64,000 nucleotides of DNA from Sambucus nigra (Eukaryota; Streptophyta; Magnoliopsida; Dipsacales; Adoxaceae). The translations under genes were made by a program, and so were the position numbers. Shown here piece after piece: positions 1 through 11,929 of the stretch. The stretch spans positions 579,489,606 through 579,553,605 of the forward strand of contig OX422217.1 in NCBI GenBank assembly GCA_949130495.1, given 5' to 3'. Numbering within the stretch: the first letter of the stretch is position 1; every line of letters begins with the position of its first letter. Under the pieces are notes generated by a model that had not been told where the DNA came from, searched no databases, and was given only the letters and a program-made list of their open reading frames with translations.

Positions 1-456
1 CTCTAATTTTTGTGGGTTTATTTTCTCCAAATTTCAAAAGACCGAAATTCCCCTTTGGGTGCCGGTTTGGCCTAAAAGTGCACCGGCACCCAAACTAAAC
101 CCCCGAGAGAATTTTTTTATTATCTCGACCCTTACAGACACACTGGCGTACTCAAAATGACCATATGGAATATCAAAAGAGAAATTATATTATATCTTCC
201 AAATTAAGTCACGACACGACTAACACGCGCGTCCTGACTAAATTTATCGTAACTATCGTATTTCTCTCTCACGATAATTATATTATTTTCTTTTCATTCA
301 TATTACTCATTCACTGAGTAATATTCAACATAAATAAATATTAACCCTTATCTCACTAATTAATATTTATTTTACTGGATTAATTTTCCCAATATAATTT
401 AATTAATCCAAAATTAATTCCCAATATGAAAATCAATTAAATTACGGGGTGTTACA
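1..456 (-). repeat. Element C 3' LTR, terminal part
   Basis: The last ~456 bp of a long gypsy LTR lying on the minus strand, cut off by the window edge. It ends in GGTGTTACA at 456, the reverse complement of the TGTAATACC/TGTAACACC start of the other LTRs here. It contains the 'tatctcgaccctta' block that is also found in the LTRs of elements A and B. What follows (457-548) is the 3' untranslated tail of the same element, which places this as its 3' LTR. No gene is visible in it. Confidence 0.8.
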
Positions 457-548
457 TGCTTGCCCCCTAATAATTGAATTTCGTCCCGAAATTCAGAAAA
501 AGGAAATACCTGGTATGAACAACTCTGGATACTATTTGCACATCTCAT
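457..548 (-). other. Element C 3' internal end with stem-loop and PPT
   Basis: Read on the minus strand, this holds the last codons of the C polyprotein (the 'YPELF' end with an in-frame TAG before it), then a perfect stem-loop (GAATTTC at 476-482, 5-base loop, GAAATTC at 488-494), then a purine-rich tract directly before the LTR at 456. The coding sequence resumes at 22863, so 549-22862 is an insertion. The last five bases, CTCAT (544-548), recur at 22863-22867 as the target duplication. Confidence 0.8.
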
Positions 549-1673
549 TGTAATACCCTGTAATTTTAATGATTTTTACTTATGGGATTAATTAACCTAA
601 ATGGGGAATTGATTTATAATTAATCCGTATTTAATTAAATAATTACTAGCGTGACGAGAGTTAGTATTTATTGGTCATAATTATGTTGAATATTACTTAG
701 AGGGTAAAGTAATATATAATTATGAAAATATTAAAGTTGTCGTGAGCGAAAAATATCACAGTTATGGAAATTAAGTCGGGACGTGTGTATCAGTCGTGTC
801 GGGACTAAATTAAGGGAATAAAAAGTAATTCATTTATAAGTCAACCGTATGATAATTTTGAGTGCTCTAAAGTGTCCATAAGGGTCGAGATAGTCAGAAA
901 AGCCTACCTGGGGGTTCAGTTTGGGTCCCATGACATTTTTATACGAAAACGGCACCCCGAGAGGGCATTTTAGTCATTTTTATTTTAGGGGTAATTCAAC
1001 CCACGAAATTTATAAGTCTATATCAGTTGCTAGGGTTAGAATTTGTAGAGATATCAAGCACAAAATCTTGGGAAACCATATGAGGAGGAGAGGAAGGGTT
1101 TTCTAAGGCTTAAACCACCATTGGAGCACCGTTTGCCCCACCATAGCCGCCAATGTATAGGTCGGAGAGAGAGGATCAACCCCATACCTTTAATCACCAA
1201 TGGACCAGACCCACTACATAAGGCAAGTATTATCTTGCATAAATTTATGGTAGATACATGATCCATGTTAGATTAGGATTACCTTTTTATGAAAACCTCA
1301 TATTTTTAAGGAATTTAGATAGTGTAAATTAAAATTCTTGGGTAAATATTTAAATGGAATAGGATCATTTATGCATGTAGAATCAAACCCACGTTATTAA
1401 AATCAAATTTATTGAGGAAATCTGGAAATTTCACGTTGAATTGAAGATGAAGTCAAAACTAGGGTTCTTGAAACTAAAGATGTAAATTGGGTGAATTTGT
1501 GCATGTTGATGTTATTTAAATGATTTGGGTACGTTAGGAATTGTTCATACATGTTAGTATAGGTTCTGGATTTCATGTATATCAATTTGGAAAAGTGTAA
1601 AGACGAATTTGGTGGTTAAAAATCCTGAAACCCGTAGCTGTTAAGGAAAATCTAGCCAAATAACTATTCAATT

Positions 1674-1705
1674 GATCGATCGACCCATTTCATCGATCGA
1701 TCGAC
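1674..1705. repeat. ATCGATCGAT palindrome pair in B 5' LTR
   Basis: Two overlapping self-complementary runs (GATCGATC at 1674-1681 and ATCGATCGAT starting near 1692), separated by a short spacer. The partner LTR has a mutated version at 21032-21067. The site lies about 1.13 kb into the LTR, the same offset at which element A carries a different palindrome, GGTCCGGACC. Confidence 0.85.
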
Positions 1706-2138
1706 TCCCCTAGGAAATGTGCCTTATTTCCTTTTAATATTTGATGGAATCCCAACTTTTAGAAACCTTTGGCGTGGATTAATTAATCATAATGAGACTT
1801 AGGAAAGGGCAGTAGGATATACTTAAGACCCGAAAAATATTATTTATGCATGGGATTGAATGGGGAAATTACGAGGGTTAATCGAATGAGTTAAAGTTAG
1901 AAATTATGTAAATTTAGGTTTAAATTGGATAAGCGATAACTTACCAGTAGTGGGGGTACATCTTAGATAAGAAAATAATCCAAGGAAGAGAAGGAAACTT
2001 AATAACCTGTTTGGGATAAGGTACTTATAGTTATGCGAAGTAAGTTATCGCGTTAAATAACATATTGCGTAGGATATTAGAGATATAAATATACTACGAA
2101 TGAGACATATAAAATGGTACGTACGTAGACCTAAATGG

Positions 2139-2140
<2 letters not shown>

Positions 2141-2198
<58 letters not shown>
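2141..2198. repeat. (TA)29 microsatellite in B 5' LTR
   Basis: A pure TA run. The equivalent place in the B 3' LTR (about 21511-21528) has only a short T-rich/TATATA stretch, so the run expanded or contracted after insertion. Confidence 0.95.
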
Positions 2199-2199
<1 letters not shown>

Positions 2200-3538
2200 T
2201 TAGGTTGTCTGATTACCTATAGTATGGATTATTATTTGAAATGCATCATACCGTGCTACTTGCTATAACAGAGGTTTTCGCGCTAGGATAGTATATTCTG
2301 ATGAGCCCATCGTGGGAATACAGACTTGTACCTTAGAACCATAGAACCTTGGTACAGGCTATCTATGAGTGATAGTGCAGACGGTCATAGGGATGAGCGG
2401 GTATGTGCGTCTCCCGGATGACTTGGAACTATGATTCACCTCCATTATTTGTGATTTCTGATTTATATGGTTTTCGAGTGACATGAACCTATAGTCCTTC
2501 ATATAGCATGTGATATACTGGGACTTGATAGTAGAGTATGTAGGCACCATAACTAAGTATTGGGGTGCTTTATAAGTATATATGTATTATTATAGTGAAG
2601 ACTATGTATCTACCGATGATTATTCTTCCCTGTTACGAAGTAGATGAGAAGGGTATGATATATAAAATATGTTAGATTTATGGGATCTTATATGAGTTAA
2701 GAAATACTTGAACCGATTAATAATTATTGGAAATGCAATAATGTAATATTCGGGTAATATGAGTAGACACAATGACTTAGTCATCATAGTGAGAGACTTA
2801 AATTAAACTAGTTAGGTGGCATAGTATAACTTGGATGGGTTAGAAGTATACATTAGGCATGCACAATAGTTAAGAGGTGAGGATTTCAAGTGAGATAACG
2901 TGACTAACATGTATACAATATCTGGTATTTATTCAATTTAAATACTTGTTGTTTTGAAAATATTTTCAACTCGGCCTCTGACCCATTTTCTATCAAATCT
3001 ATTTTGGTTTTGTAAAAACCTTTTAGGTGCCCAACCACAGGGATGCCAAGCGTAGGAGTTCCATTCAGTTGACGTGCTGTAGATGTTGTGGAAGTTACAG
3101 AACCTCGGTATTTGATGTCTCCACGTTTATCCTTGATTCATGCAGAGACATTCATTTCAGTCAGGGCATGTTTCTCGTTCTTATTTAGAGATAGTAGTTA
3201 CAGACAGTCATTTACTTTTCAGTTGTTGGATTTACTTCATTCAGATTATTGTATTTGGGATTTCGACTAGATGTGTTTACTCAAGACTCAGTTTATTTCA
3301 TTATGTCGTTTGAATTACTATGAGTTGTTATTGGATGGTGAATGTTTAGTTAATATTCTAATTGCTTACTTGTCTTAATAAAATAAATAAAATTTGACAT
3401 CTCTTTTTAAATACTAGGTGGCTAGTAATTAATAAAAGTTTTTGTCAGTGATGCTAAGACTGATTCCAACTGTATATTTTGATTTAAATTTAATAAAGGA
3501 CTAATCACCCAGTATTTAATCAAGTAGGGTGTCATAGG

Positions 3539-3556
3539 TGGTATCAAAGCATCAGT
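3539..3556 (+). promoter_or_regulatory. Element B primer-binding site (tRNA-iMet type)
   Basis: TGGTATCAAAGC at 3539-3550 is the TGGTATCAGAGC initiator-Met tRNA complement with one change. It lies two to four bases after the LTR end. The leader 3557-3720 is non-coding, and the gag ATG follows at 3721. Confidence 0.85.
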
Positions 3557-3720
3557 TCTAGAGTTTGTAGGATCTGTGGAGCTTATTATGTTTCAAGCGT
3601 AGGTTTCTTTGATGTATATCCCTACATTTAGGATTATTGTATTCAATAATTACACATTTTACGTCTTCAGCTATTTTGAGATATTTACTGTGGACTTATA
3701 AAGCTTCTCTCTCATTTCAG

Positions 3721-4900
3721 ATGCCTCCCAGATGTGCATAGAGAGCTCCTAGGGATGCCCAACCCAAGCCCCAGACAGCTCCGGCCCAGGGCACGATGAA
3801 TGCTACGAAGGTTGCTGTTATCATAGCATAAGCGGTAAATCCAGCTTTAGCTGTGGTACATCAGGCCCCACCATAGGCACAAGAATTGGCCCCAGCACCA
3901 GTTCATGCGTTCCCTTATGCTTGGGAGCGAGTCAGAGATGCCTTCCAGAAGGCACATCCTGCGGAGTTCGCAGGGAGTTCCAATGTTGTGGTAGCGAGCC
4001 AATGGAAGAAAGATATCTAGTAGCACTTGAGGATGTACGAGTGCACTGAGGTTCAGAGGCAGATACTAGATACTTTTAAGCTAATGTGAGCAACAGTGCA
4101 GTGGTGGGAGTCTATTACCACTGCTAAGGAGAGAAACATCATGACTATTAAGGACTTCTAGGTGCGGTTCGATCGCAAATATTTCCCTTCCACCGTTCAG
4201 ACTGAGATGAGGTAGAAATTACTGGATCTCACCCAGGAAGGGAAGGCTATTGCATAGTACGAGGAAAATTTTACGAGATTGATTAATCTGGTGCTAGATG
4301 AGGTACCTACTAAGGGGAAGAAAACTTAGATTTTATGGACGGCTTGACTTGTAGGATTCTTCAGCACCTTTTAGGTAATCTTTTGTTGGGTACATATACT
4401 GATGTAGTTAACGCCGACCTACTACACTGCCAGGATCACCGCTTCAATCTAAATGGAAGTAAATGAGCGGGGGAGTCCAGCCAACATAGTAGGATAGGAG
4501 GAAATGGTGGTAGTGTGGCACAACCAGCTCAGGGTCAACAACGTCAGGGTGAGCATAGTTCCCATCAGGGTGAGCATAGTTCCCATCAGGGGACCCTGAT
4601 AAGAGGTTTAGATCAGGTGACTATAGGCACGGACAGGGAAATTTTAGGCAAGGGCATCATCGTCAGTCTGGTTAGTAGGACCACCAGTAGCAGGGCTAGG
4701 GGAGGGGTGGCAATAGCCAATAGGGCCGAGGACAGTAGAATCAGAGGGGAGGAAACTTTGGTGGTAGATGGTTTGGTTGTAGCAAAAATGGCCACCGACA
4801 TTGGGATTGTCCTGAAGGGGGCAACGCCCTACAGTAGCAACATCAGGGTGATTGATAGTTGTCCCAACGACCGATCTTTATAGCCGCCCTCCCAACACCA
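3721..4900 (+). pseudogene. Element B gag, broken
   Basis: Nucleocapsid/capsid protein of a Ty3/gypsy element. The ATG at 3721 follows CTCATTTCAG, the same context as the A gag start at 13117. Matching pieces are the 'AWERVRDAFQKAHP' segment, the 'KKDI..HLRMYECTE' segment, the 'LLDLTQEGKAIA' region and a zinc-knuckle remnant at 4769-4810 (pattern CX2CX4HX4C). Its first Cys codon is now TGG (Trp). At least six in-frame stops are visible (for example at 4018, 4021, 4159 and 4213), mostly where related copies carry CAG or CGG, and frameshifts follow 4320. An open stretch at 4515-4883 is a shifted frame of the Gly/Arg-rich tail and is not the real product. It cannot make Gag. Confidence 0.8.
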
Positions 4901-4989
4901 CCACAAATGCCATCCTTGCCAGCTATTCTAGTAGTTCCAATTTAGCAAGGACAACTACAGTATGGACATGTTTACAACGTCCACAAGGC

Positions 4990-5448
4990 CGTAGTTACTC
5001 AGGATCCACCCGCAATTGAGGGTATGTTTTATATTTAGGGGACTTTGGAGAGGATATTATTTGACACGGGGGTTTCAAGCTCTTTCATTTCCACTAGATT
5101 TGCACATGCTACGGGATTATTAAACACGGCAGATAGTACGGTTACTAGTGTAGATTCGCCACTGGGCAATGAGTCACTGATATTCTTTATATATCGGGGC
5201 GTGGGTATAGAGATTATGAGACTTATTTTACCTTCCGATATTCTTGTATTAGATATGTCTGAGTATGATGCTATTATTGGGATGGATTGGCTAGTTATGT
5301 ATATAGCTATGATTGATTGCTATAGTCATAGTATTGTATTCGCCGTACCGGGTCAAGAGACGTTTTTGGTGGCGATGCCTCGGCCCGAGGGAGGTTCATC
5401 CACTAATTTATATTATATAGAGAAGGAGACCTATAAGGAGGTGATTTT
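4990..5448 (+). pseudogene. Element B aspartic protease, 5' part
   Basis: Retropepsin-like domain that would cut the polyprotein. The catalytic motif is seen as 'LFDTGVSSSF' near 5060, followed by the 'LDMSEYDAIIGMDWL' segment (about 5250-5295) and the 'SIVFAVPG' strand typical of gypsy proteases. The reading frame is open from 5045 but is cut at 5446 by insertion of element A. The matching downstream sequence resumes at 17166. A TAG lies just upstream (about 5036), so the domain is no longer linked to gag. Function is certain at family level; this copy is dead. Confidence 0.85.
5442..5446. repeat. Left target duplication of element A (TGATT)
   Basis: TGATT here matches TGATT at 17166-17170 directly after the far end of the insertion. 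Two extra T residues separate it from the LTR TGACACC start at 5449. In intact relatives the protease-RT linker reads GGTGATTCC at this place, which supports the target. Confidence 0.65.
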
Positions 5449-5982
5449 TGACACCCCGTCTACTTAAATACCGGGTGATCACTCCTTTACTAAATTTATA
5501 ATCAAAGTGTCCGGTTGGTTCATTCTTAGCATCATTGTTGAAAGAAATTTTCATTATTAATCACCTAATCATTACTTAAACTAAGTGTCAAAATATTTTC
5601 CCAAATGAATTATACCCAATTAATGCATTAATAAATTCCATGCTTTAATATCTAAGACAATTCTATTCCACAAGAATAAATACTGAACATGAATCAAATA
5701 CTGAAATAAATTAGACTGGATAAAACATTTCAGTTCAAAGTCTAAAACCAAAGTATCATAATACTCAAACCAACAGTAAGGAAATGTTAATAAAAATAAA
5801 ATCCCTGAAATATTTAATCTGGAAGCAGGCGACACATGCCCTGCATGAAAGATCTAAAGTAGTAATAGAATGAAGAGATAACAACGTCTAATATCGATAA
5901 CCTACAGCTTCCACAATAGCTGCATCTCGTCGAATGATCCGCGTGTCTAAGTCTGGGAGTGACCCTGTGGCTGGACACCTGG

Positions 5983-5985
<3 letters not shown>

Positions 5986-6034
<49 letters not shown>
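5986..6034. repeat. (TA)n microsatellite in A 3' LTR
   Basis: A pure AT/TA run of about 49 bp. The partner LTR has only about 25 bp at 13847-13871. Confidence 0.95.
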
Positions 6035-6037
<3 letters not shown>

Positions 6038-6440
6038 GCAAAAGAGAAGAGAAATAATAGGAAACGGGTCAGAGCCCAATTTGTAAAAATATCTGTTTTA
6101 GCAAGTACTTGAAACTGCAAAGATGCAATTATTATGTACATGTTAGTTCCGAATTCTCACTTGAGATTCTCACCGCTCCACTAATGTGCACACCTAGTGT
6201 ACGTATACCCCGACCTAGTCAACTATAATATTCCTAACTAGGTTACAGACATGAACTCCTAAATATATCTCAAGGGAGTAACCCATATCGCCCATACAAT
6301 AAGCTGATAATATTTTTTATGCCAGTTACCCATTTTATATTCACTATTTTGATAGGAAGTCTTTTATCCTCTAGAATTACTTTACTTATCCATATTTATA
6401 CATTTTCTAATTTCACACATTAGAATCATTCATTCTTAAG

Positions 6441-6446
<6 letters not shown>

Positions 6447-6486
<40 letters not shown>

Positions 6487-6513
6487 GTCGCATCATCCCT
6501 ATATATATATATA
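6447..6513. repeat. (TA)n microsatellites, second site in A 3' LTR
   Basis: Two TA runs (6447-6480 and about 6501-6513) separated by a short 'catatagtcgcatcatccc' spacer. The partner LTR has the same layout at 14279-14387, with the second run expanded to about 70 bp. Confidence 0.9.
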
Positions 6514-7159
6514 ACCTGCTCCCTTTGGTTAGGACCACTTAGCGCAAGGCACACTCTGCTATCGTGTCCCGATGATTCACCCGCTGCATAAAGGACAATT
6601 GATTTGGCATCTCTCACGAACCTTAAATCTCATAAAAAAAATATTGGAGACGAGCATACTCACCAGCTAAATGGGTCACGTACATACCTACGCTCCCATT
6701 CAACCGTCGAAACTATCCTACGTAACAGATATCACGTATCCAAGTTCATATGCTATAGGTACATGTCAATATCCCCCCGTCGGGTCACCCAGGATAAGAC
6801 GGTCCACTGCGCAAAACCTCCGCCTGATATCAAGCAGCATAGGTATTCTATACACATAGTAAATCAATACATATGTATACACTCAACCTATTATAATCTC
6901 TAGGTATTCATACAATTAAGTAACATGTCTTATTCACAGTATTACTTTCACTTAATACTCTCGACGTGTTAATAATTATGATTATGATCCCCCTCCTAAT
7001 TTTCTAAGGGTCATTCATCCCACTTATGCCCAAGTCATAAATCACACATGTATTAATATAACATCACTTCAAACCTTAGTGTACTACATTAGGATTCCCG
7101 CATTACAAGTCCCGAAAGGTGTCAAGGGTATACAAGTCGATTCTGAAAAAATTTGCAAG

Positions 7160-7290
7160 GCGGTCCGAACCCATTAGGGAAGTGATCCGGACCCTTTTTA
7201 GAAACAAACGAATTGGACCTTTTTAAATAAAATGATCTGGCCTTTTTCTGAAAAATGGTCCGGACCTTTTATGAAAGGCGGTCCGGACCT
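7160..7290. repeat. GGTCCGGACC palindrome cluster, A 3' LTR
   Basis: Perfect 10-bp palindromes at 7257-7266 and 7280-7289, plus decayed copies near 7161, 7193, 7214 and 7234, at spacings of about 20-40 bp. The partner LTR has three perfect copies (15041, 15115, 15138). The role is unknown; they could be protein-binding sites or RNA hairpins. Confidence 0.85.
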
Positions 7291-8441
7291 CTACCCTTTT
7301 AGACGCAAATTAACCCATAAACGTTCTCTTCACGAATTCAACAACTATAACCTCTACGAATCATTCCCCAAACACTGATTAATCAAACTAAATTAATTTC
7401 CTAACATGTATGTACGATTTCCACTAATATAACATCACTAATTCATTTCTAATCATCAATGTAATCTCGAATCCCCAATTAATTTAATAAAACGCTACTT
7501 CTTCCAATTATCATCCAAGAACATAAATTTTCAGATTTGTTCATCGCCGAAAATCATCTATTCATGATTTCTAATCTACATACATAAATGGTCCAACCTA
7601 AATTAATCTTAGATTCAAGTCATGTATATCAAATCTCCAATTTTCATCACTTTTATTACCAATACATAGGTGTCTCATTCCTATACTAACATGAACATGA
7701 GTATTGCTAAAAGAAAGCAAGTAATAAACACTTGCCTGATTATGAAGGTTTGACTCGTTGCTTGAAATTGGTATAGATGTTTTCTTCTCTCTCTGATCAA
7801 CGCGTTGATGATGTTTTTGGTGAAAGATGACTGGGTTTGGCCTTGGAACTCCTATGAACCTCTTCTTCTCCTTCCTATGGGACTCTCTCTTTTCTTTGTA
7901 ACTTAACCCTAATGGAACTACCATAACTAATATAATAATTATCTAATTTTCGTCCATTTTAATTCCCCAAAAATCCAAATGATAAAACTACCCCAACGGG
8001 GTGCCGGCTAGGCCTAAAATTGCTCCGGTGTCCAAATAAAATTTTTGGGTAGAGTTTTTTTACTATCTCGACCCTTCCGGACTCAATGGTACACTCAAAA
8101 TTACCATACGAGTTATACAAAAATAATTTACCTTTTCATCCCATACAATTAGTCCTGACATGGCTCAGACGCACATCCTGACTTAAAATACCAAACTACC
8201 AAACTATCGTATTTGGCACTCCGACAATTTATAAAAAATTATATAATTTCATATTACATATACCCATAGTAATAATCAAATATTTCCATCAATAAGTATT
8301 AACCCTTGGCACGCTAGTTAATAATTATTTTAAATTTGAATCAATTAACAAATAAATTTCTCGACCTTTTTAATTTAATTAATCCAACAATAATAATTAA
8401 TCTCATAATTATTTAATATCATAAAAATGAGGGGTATTACA

Positions 8442-8480
8442 TAATTCCCCCTAATAACGGAATTTCACCCCGAAATTCGA
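8442..8480 (-). promoter_or_regulatory. Element A PPT and preceding stem-loop
   Basis: On the minus strand a perfect stem-loop (arms 8460-8466 and 8472-8478, 5-base loop) is followed by TTATTAGGGGG, the purine tract that would prime plus-strand DNA synthesis next to the LTR at 8441. Confidence 0.8.
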
Positions 8481-8484
8481 AAAG

Positions 8485-9800
8485 TAAACCATACTTGGTA
8501 GGAATAAGTCTGGATATTTCTCGCGCATATCCTCCTTTCGCTCTTATGTAGACTCCTCTACGTTATGATGCTCCCACTGGACCCTCACCAGTGGAACTAC
8601 CTTTGACCTCAATTTCCTCTCGCTAAGGTCTAGGATAGCCACATGACTCTCCTCATATGAACTGTCAGACTGTAAATCAATCTTCTCAATCGCAATGTGG
8701 GCGTGGGCCAACTCATCCCTAAGAAATTGCCTCAATGATGAGATGTGGAACACATCGTGAATACGGTGCAACTGCTCCGACAACCCAAGTATGTATGCCA
8801 CCGGTCCGATCCTCTCGATAATGGGAAATGGTCCTACGTATCTGGGAGCCAATTTCCCCTTTTTCTCGAAACTCATCACCCCTTTCATAGGAGACACCCG
8901 CAACAATACTTGATCCCACACATTGAACTCCCTGAAGAACCTCTTTGCGTCGAAGTAGCTTTTATGCCTGTCCTGGACTACCGGAATACGGTTCCTGACC
9001 ATCTCAACCCTGGATGATGTTTCCTGAATTACCTCTGGCCCAAGTAACTTGTTGTCCTCCACCCCTAGCCAATAAGTAGTAAAATGAGAAGGTATTCCAT
9101 ACAACGCCTGAAATGGAGCCATGCCGATCGTAAACTGATAAAAGTTATTATAAGTGAACTCCACCAGTGGAAGGTACGGCTCCCAACTCCCTCCAAAGTC
9201 AAGGACACACATGCGCAATGTATCCTTAATCATATGATTAGTACGCTCAGCCTGCCCGTCTGTTTGTGGGTGATAAGCCGTACTCAACCGCAGTTCAGTA
9301 CCCATAGCCTCCTAAAAGCTCTCCTAGAAGCGTGATACAAAAGTCTTGTCTCTGTCAGACATGATGTTCAAGGGTACCCCATGCAATCTCACTATCTCGG
9401 CAATAAATATCTGAGCATACTATCTCGTAGTGTAATCCGTACGTACCGGCGGAAAATGAGCTTCCTTGGTCAACCAATCCACCACCACCCATATAGAATC
9501 GTGAACCCGCTGTGAAGTATGCAGCCCAGTAATAAAATACATGTAAATGCTCTCCCATTTTTATGTGGGTATCTCCAGCGACTGAAGTAACCATGCGGCC
9601 TCTAGTGGTCCACCTTTACTAGATGACAGGTGGAACACTTGGACATGAACTCCACAATATCCTTCTTCATCCCACTCTACCAGTATTATTGCCTCATATC
9701 CTAGTATATTTTATCCCCTCCATGATGTACCGTAAATCTCGATCCATGAGATTGTGTCATCACTGCATAACATAAATCCTCTCCCTTCGGGACCACTTAT
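8485..9800 (-). pseudogene. Element A integrase with C-terminal tail
   Basis: Integrase of a Ty3/gypsy polyprotein, which would insert the DNA copy in the nucleus. Minus-strand order: zinc-binding (HHCC) remnant about 9600-9790, DDE core about 8990-9600 ('VVDWLTKEAHF', 'YHPQTDGQAERTN' at 9230-9270), then the GPY/F-type block ('LAPRYVGPFPIIERIG', about 8800-8850) and a chromodomain-like tail ending 'QWEHHNVEEST'. The tail is cut by a TAA at 8541-8543 where other copies have Trp. The same stop is present in the partial copy at 16397, so it predates the duplication. Frames shift or stop between 9306 and 9600. The open part 8544-9305 is 253 codons. Confidence 0.85.
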
Positions 9801-11400
9801 CTCCCATTAGACCGTAGTCCCCCATTTGATCTCATTGAGTAAGACTCTGCGCCCTCCGCTAGAAGCCGTACAATCGGATCCTGGAAAAACGAATCGGCGG
9901 CCTGGTCTTGGATCACTCTAGTAACAATCTCTATAATGACTGTCATAACGGCCATAAAGGATCGATCCACTGCCTCCTGATGTCCCAATTCTTTCCACTT
10001 CGCCTTCCACACTTCCACCACCTCACCTACTGGCCTACGGTTTAACGCATCAGCAACTCGTTGGCCTTCCCCGGGTGGTACTGAATCTCAAACTAGTAAT
10101 CTTTCACAAACTCCATCCACCTTCACTGACGCATGTTCCACTACCGCTGAGTGAACAAGTATTACAGTGACTTGTGGTCTGTGAAGAGGCGAAATTTCGC
10201 CCCTAACAAGTAGTGTATCCAAATCCGTAGGGCAAACACTACTGCCACTAACTCCAAGCCGTGGGTGGGGTAATTATACTCACGAGGCTTAAGCTTGAGG
10301 GAGGAATAAGCTATAGCATGTTCTTCCTGCTGAAGTACTGCACCAAGTCCCTCTAGAGAGGCGTCAGTGTAAACCAAGTACTCCACTGCTGGCCTGGGTA
10401 AGGAAAGAACTGTCACTGACGTCAACTTATCCTTTAGCTCATCAAAAGCTAACTGGAAAGCATCATCCCAAATGAACTTCACCCCTTTGTGAGTTAAATT
10501 TGTCAATGGGCCCTCAATCTTCGATAACCCCCTGATGAATTGCCTGTAATATCCAGCTAACCCCAAGAAGCTATGCACCTCCATTGATGTCGTGGGCTAT
10601 CCCAACTCCCTCATTACCGACACTTTGCTCGGGTCCACTGATATCCCCAATTTTGACACAACGTACCCCATAAATTATACTTCTCGTAACTAGAATCTGC
10701 ACTTTTCATACTTGGAATCCAACTGATGTTCTCGTAGAGTCATAAGAACCCATCTCAAGTGCTCGACATGCTCCTCCTCCGTCTATGAGTAAATCAGTAT
10801 GTCATCTATGAAGACGATGAAAAACTTATCTAAGAACTCTCTGAACACCCGATTTATCAAGTCCATTAATACTGCTGGAGCATTTGTTAGCCCAAATGAC
10901 ATGACTCTGAACTCATAGGACCCATATCTCGTCAAGAAAGCACTCTTCGACACATCCTGCTCCCTAATACGTAGCTGATGGTATCCCAATCTCAAATCTA
11001 TGTTGGAGAATAAAGCATCTCCTCTTAACTGGTAAAAAAAATCATCGATTCAGGGTAAGGATACATATTCCGTATCGTGACTTTGTTCAACTCTCGGTAG
11101 TCCACACACAACCTTAACGAACCATCCTTCTTCTTCACAAACAGAACGAGAGCACCCCAAGGTGATGTACTCCTATGGATGAAGCCCTATCCTAACAACT
11201 TCTTAATCTGATCCCGTAACTCCTTTATCTAAGCTGGAGCCATACGGTATGGTGCGCGGGCTATCGACCGAGTGCCCGACATCAAATCTATAATGAACTC
11301 TATCTCTCGGCTAGGCGGTAGACTCGATATCTCGTAAAACACATCGAAAAACTCTTGAACAACAGGAATCGAGTCAAGAGGAATCACCACCTCCTTAGAG
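9801..11400 (-). pseudogene. Element A reverse transcriptase and RNase H
   Basis: Copies element RNA into DNA. On the minus strand the RT palm lies at 10750-11240: '[21 protein letters not shown]', then 'FGLTNAPAV', then the catalytic 'FIDDILIYS' at about 10785-10815. The connection and RNase H lie at 10162-10620 ('[12 protein letters not shown]', '[15 protein letters not shown]', 'TDHKSL'). The segment 9801-10160 is the RNase H-integrase linker and is interrupted. In-frame stops are visible at about 10613, 10780 and 11190, with a small frame change near 11035. All RT landmarks are recognisable, so this is a recently decayed copy. Confidence 0.85.
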
Positions 11401-11830
11401 GTCTCCTCCTATATGTAATACAAGTGAGTGGACGATCCTCCCTTAGGACGAGGCATCGCCACTAGAAATATCTCATGGCCTGGTATCGTAAAAATAATAG
11501 TCCTACTGTAACAATCTGTCATGGCTCTATAAATAACAAGCCAATCCATGCCTATAATGCCGTCATGCTCGTGCATATCTAGGACTAGCATGTCGGCATG
11601 AAAAATTAAACACCCAATCTCTATCCCTACCCCTCGTCATATAAAGAAAATCAAAGACCCACTACCCAGCGGTGAGCCTACACTAGTCACTATACTCTCT
11701 GCTGTGGATAACAACCCTGTGGCCCGTGCAAAACTAGTGTCTATAAAATAGTGTGATGCCCTAGTATCAAATAAAACACACCCCATAGTGCCATGGATAG
11801 GAAGCATACCCTCAATCGTGGGTGGTTCCT
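11401..11830 (-). pseudogene. Element A aspartic protease
   Basis: Retropepsin-like domain on the minus strand, between gag and RT. The 'LDMHEHDGIIGMDWL' segment, the 'TIIFTIPG' strand and 'VAMPRPKGGSS' lie in the open part 11409-11591. The active-site region is at about 11740-11770 and reads 'DTRASHYF'-like, so the expected DTGAS Gly appears changed. A stop follows 11591 on the N-terminal side. It lies at the expected spacing from the zinc knuckle and RT. Confidence 0.75.
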
Positions 11831-11929
11831 GCTGCGGTGCTACTTGTTGGACGTTATAAACACGTCCATACTGTAACTATCCCTGATGAATCGAGGGTGC
11901 TGGCAAGGATGGGGCCTGCACTGGTGCTA

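Larger units (their letters stand above)
549..3534 (+). repeat. Element B 5' LTR (~3 kb)
   Basis: Starts TGTAATACCC and ends GGTGTCA, followed by two bases (TA) and the PBS. It is closely similar along its length to 19918-22860. It holds a (TA)29 run at 2141-2198 and a cluster of ATCGATCGAT palindromes near 1674-1705. It is about 43 bp longer than the 3' LTR; the TA run accounts for most of that. Short ORFs inside are not conserved in the partner LTR and are not annotated. Confidence 0.9.
5449..8441 (-). repeat. Element A 3' LTR
   Basis: Begins TGACACC and ends GGTATTACA, the reverse complement of the B LTR termini. It is highly similar over its length to 13310-16297, with scattered substitutions and different TA-repeat lengths. 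It carries TA runs at about 5986-6034, 6447-6480 and 6501-6513, and a GGTCCGGACC palindrome cluster at 7160-7290. A short minus-strand ORF (7598-7924) appears in both LTR copies but is not conserved in B and is treated as chance. Confidence 0.9.

Noticed and set aside
7598..7924. Minus-strand ORF starting MVVPLGLSYK, repeated at 15428-15781
   Set aside because: It is duplicated only because it lies in both LTRs of element A; it is not kept in the related B LTRs and has no known domain.
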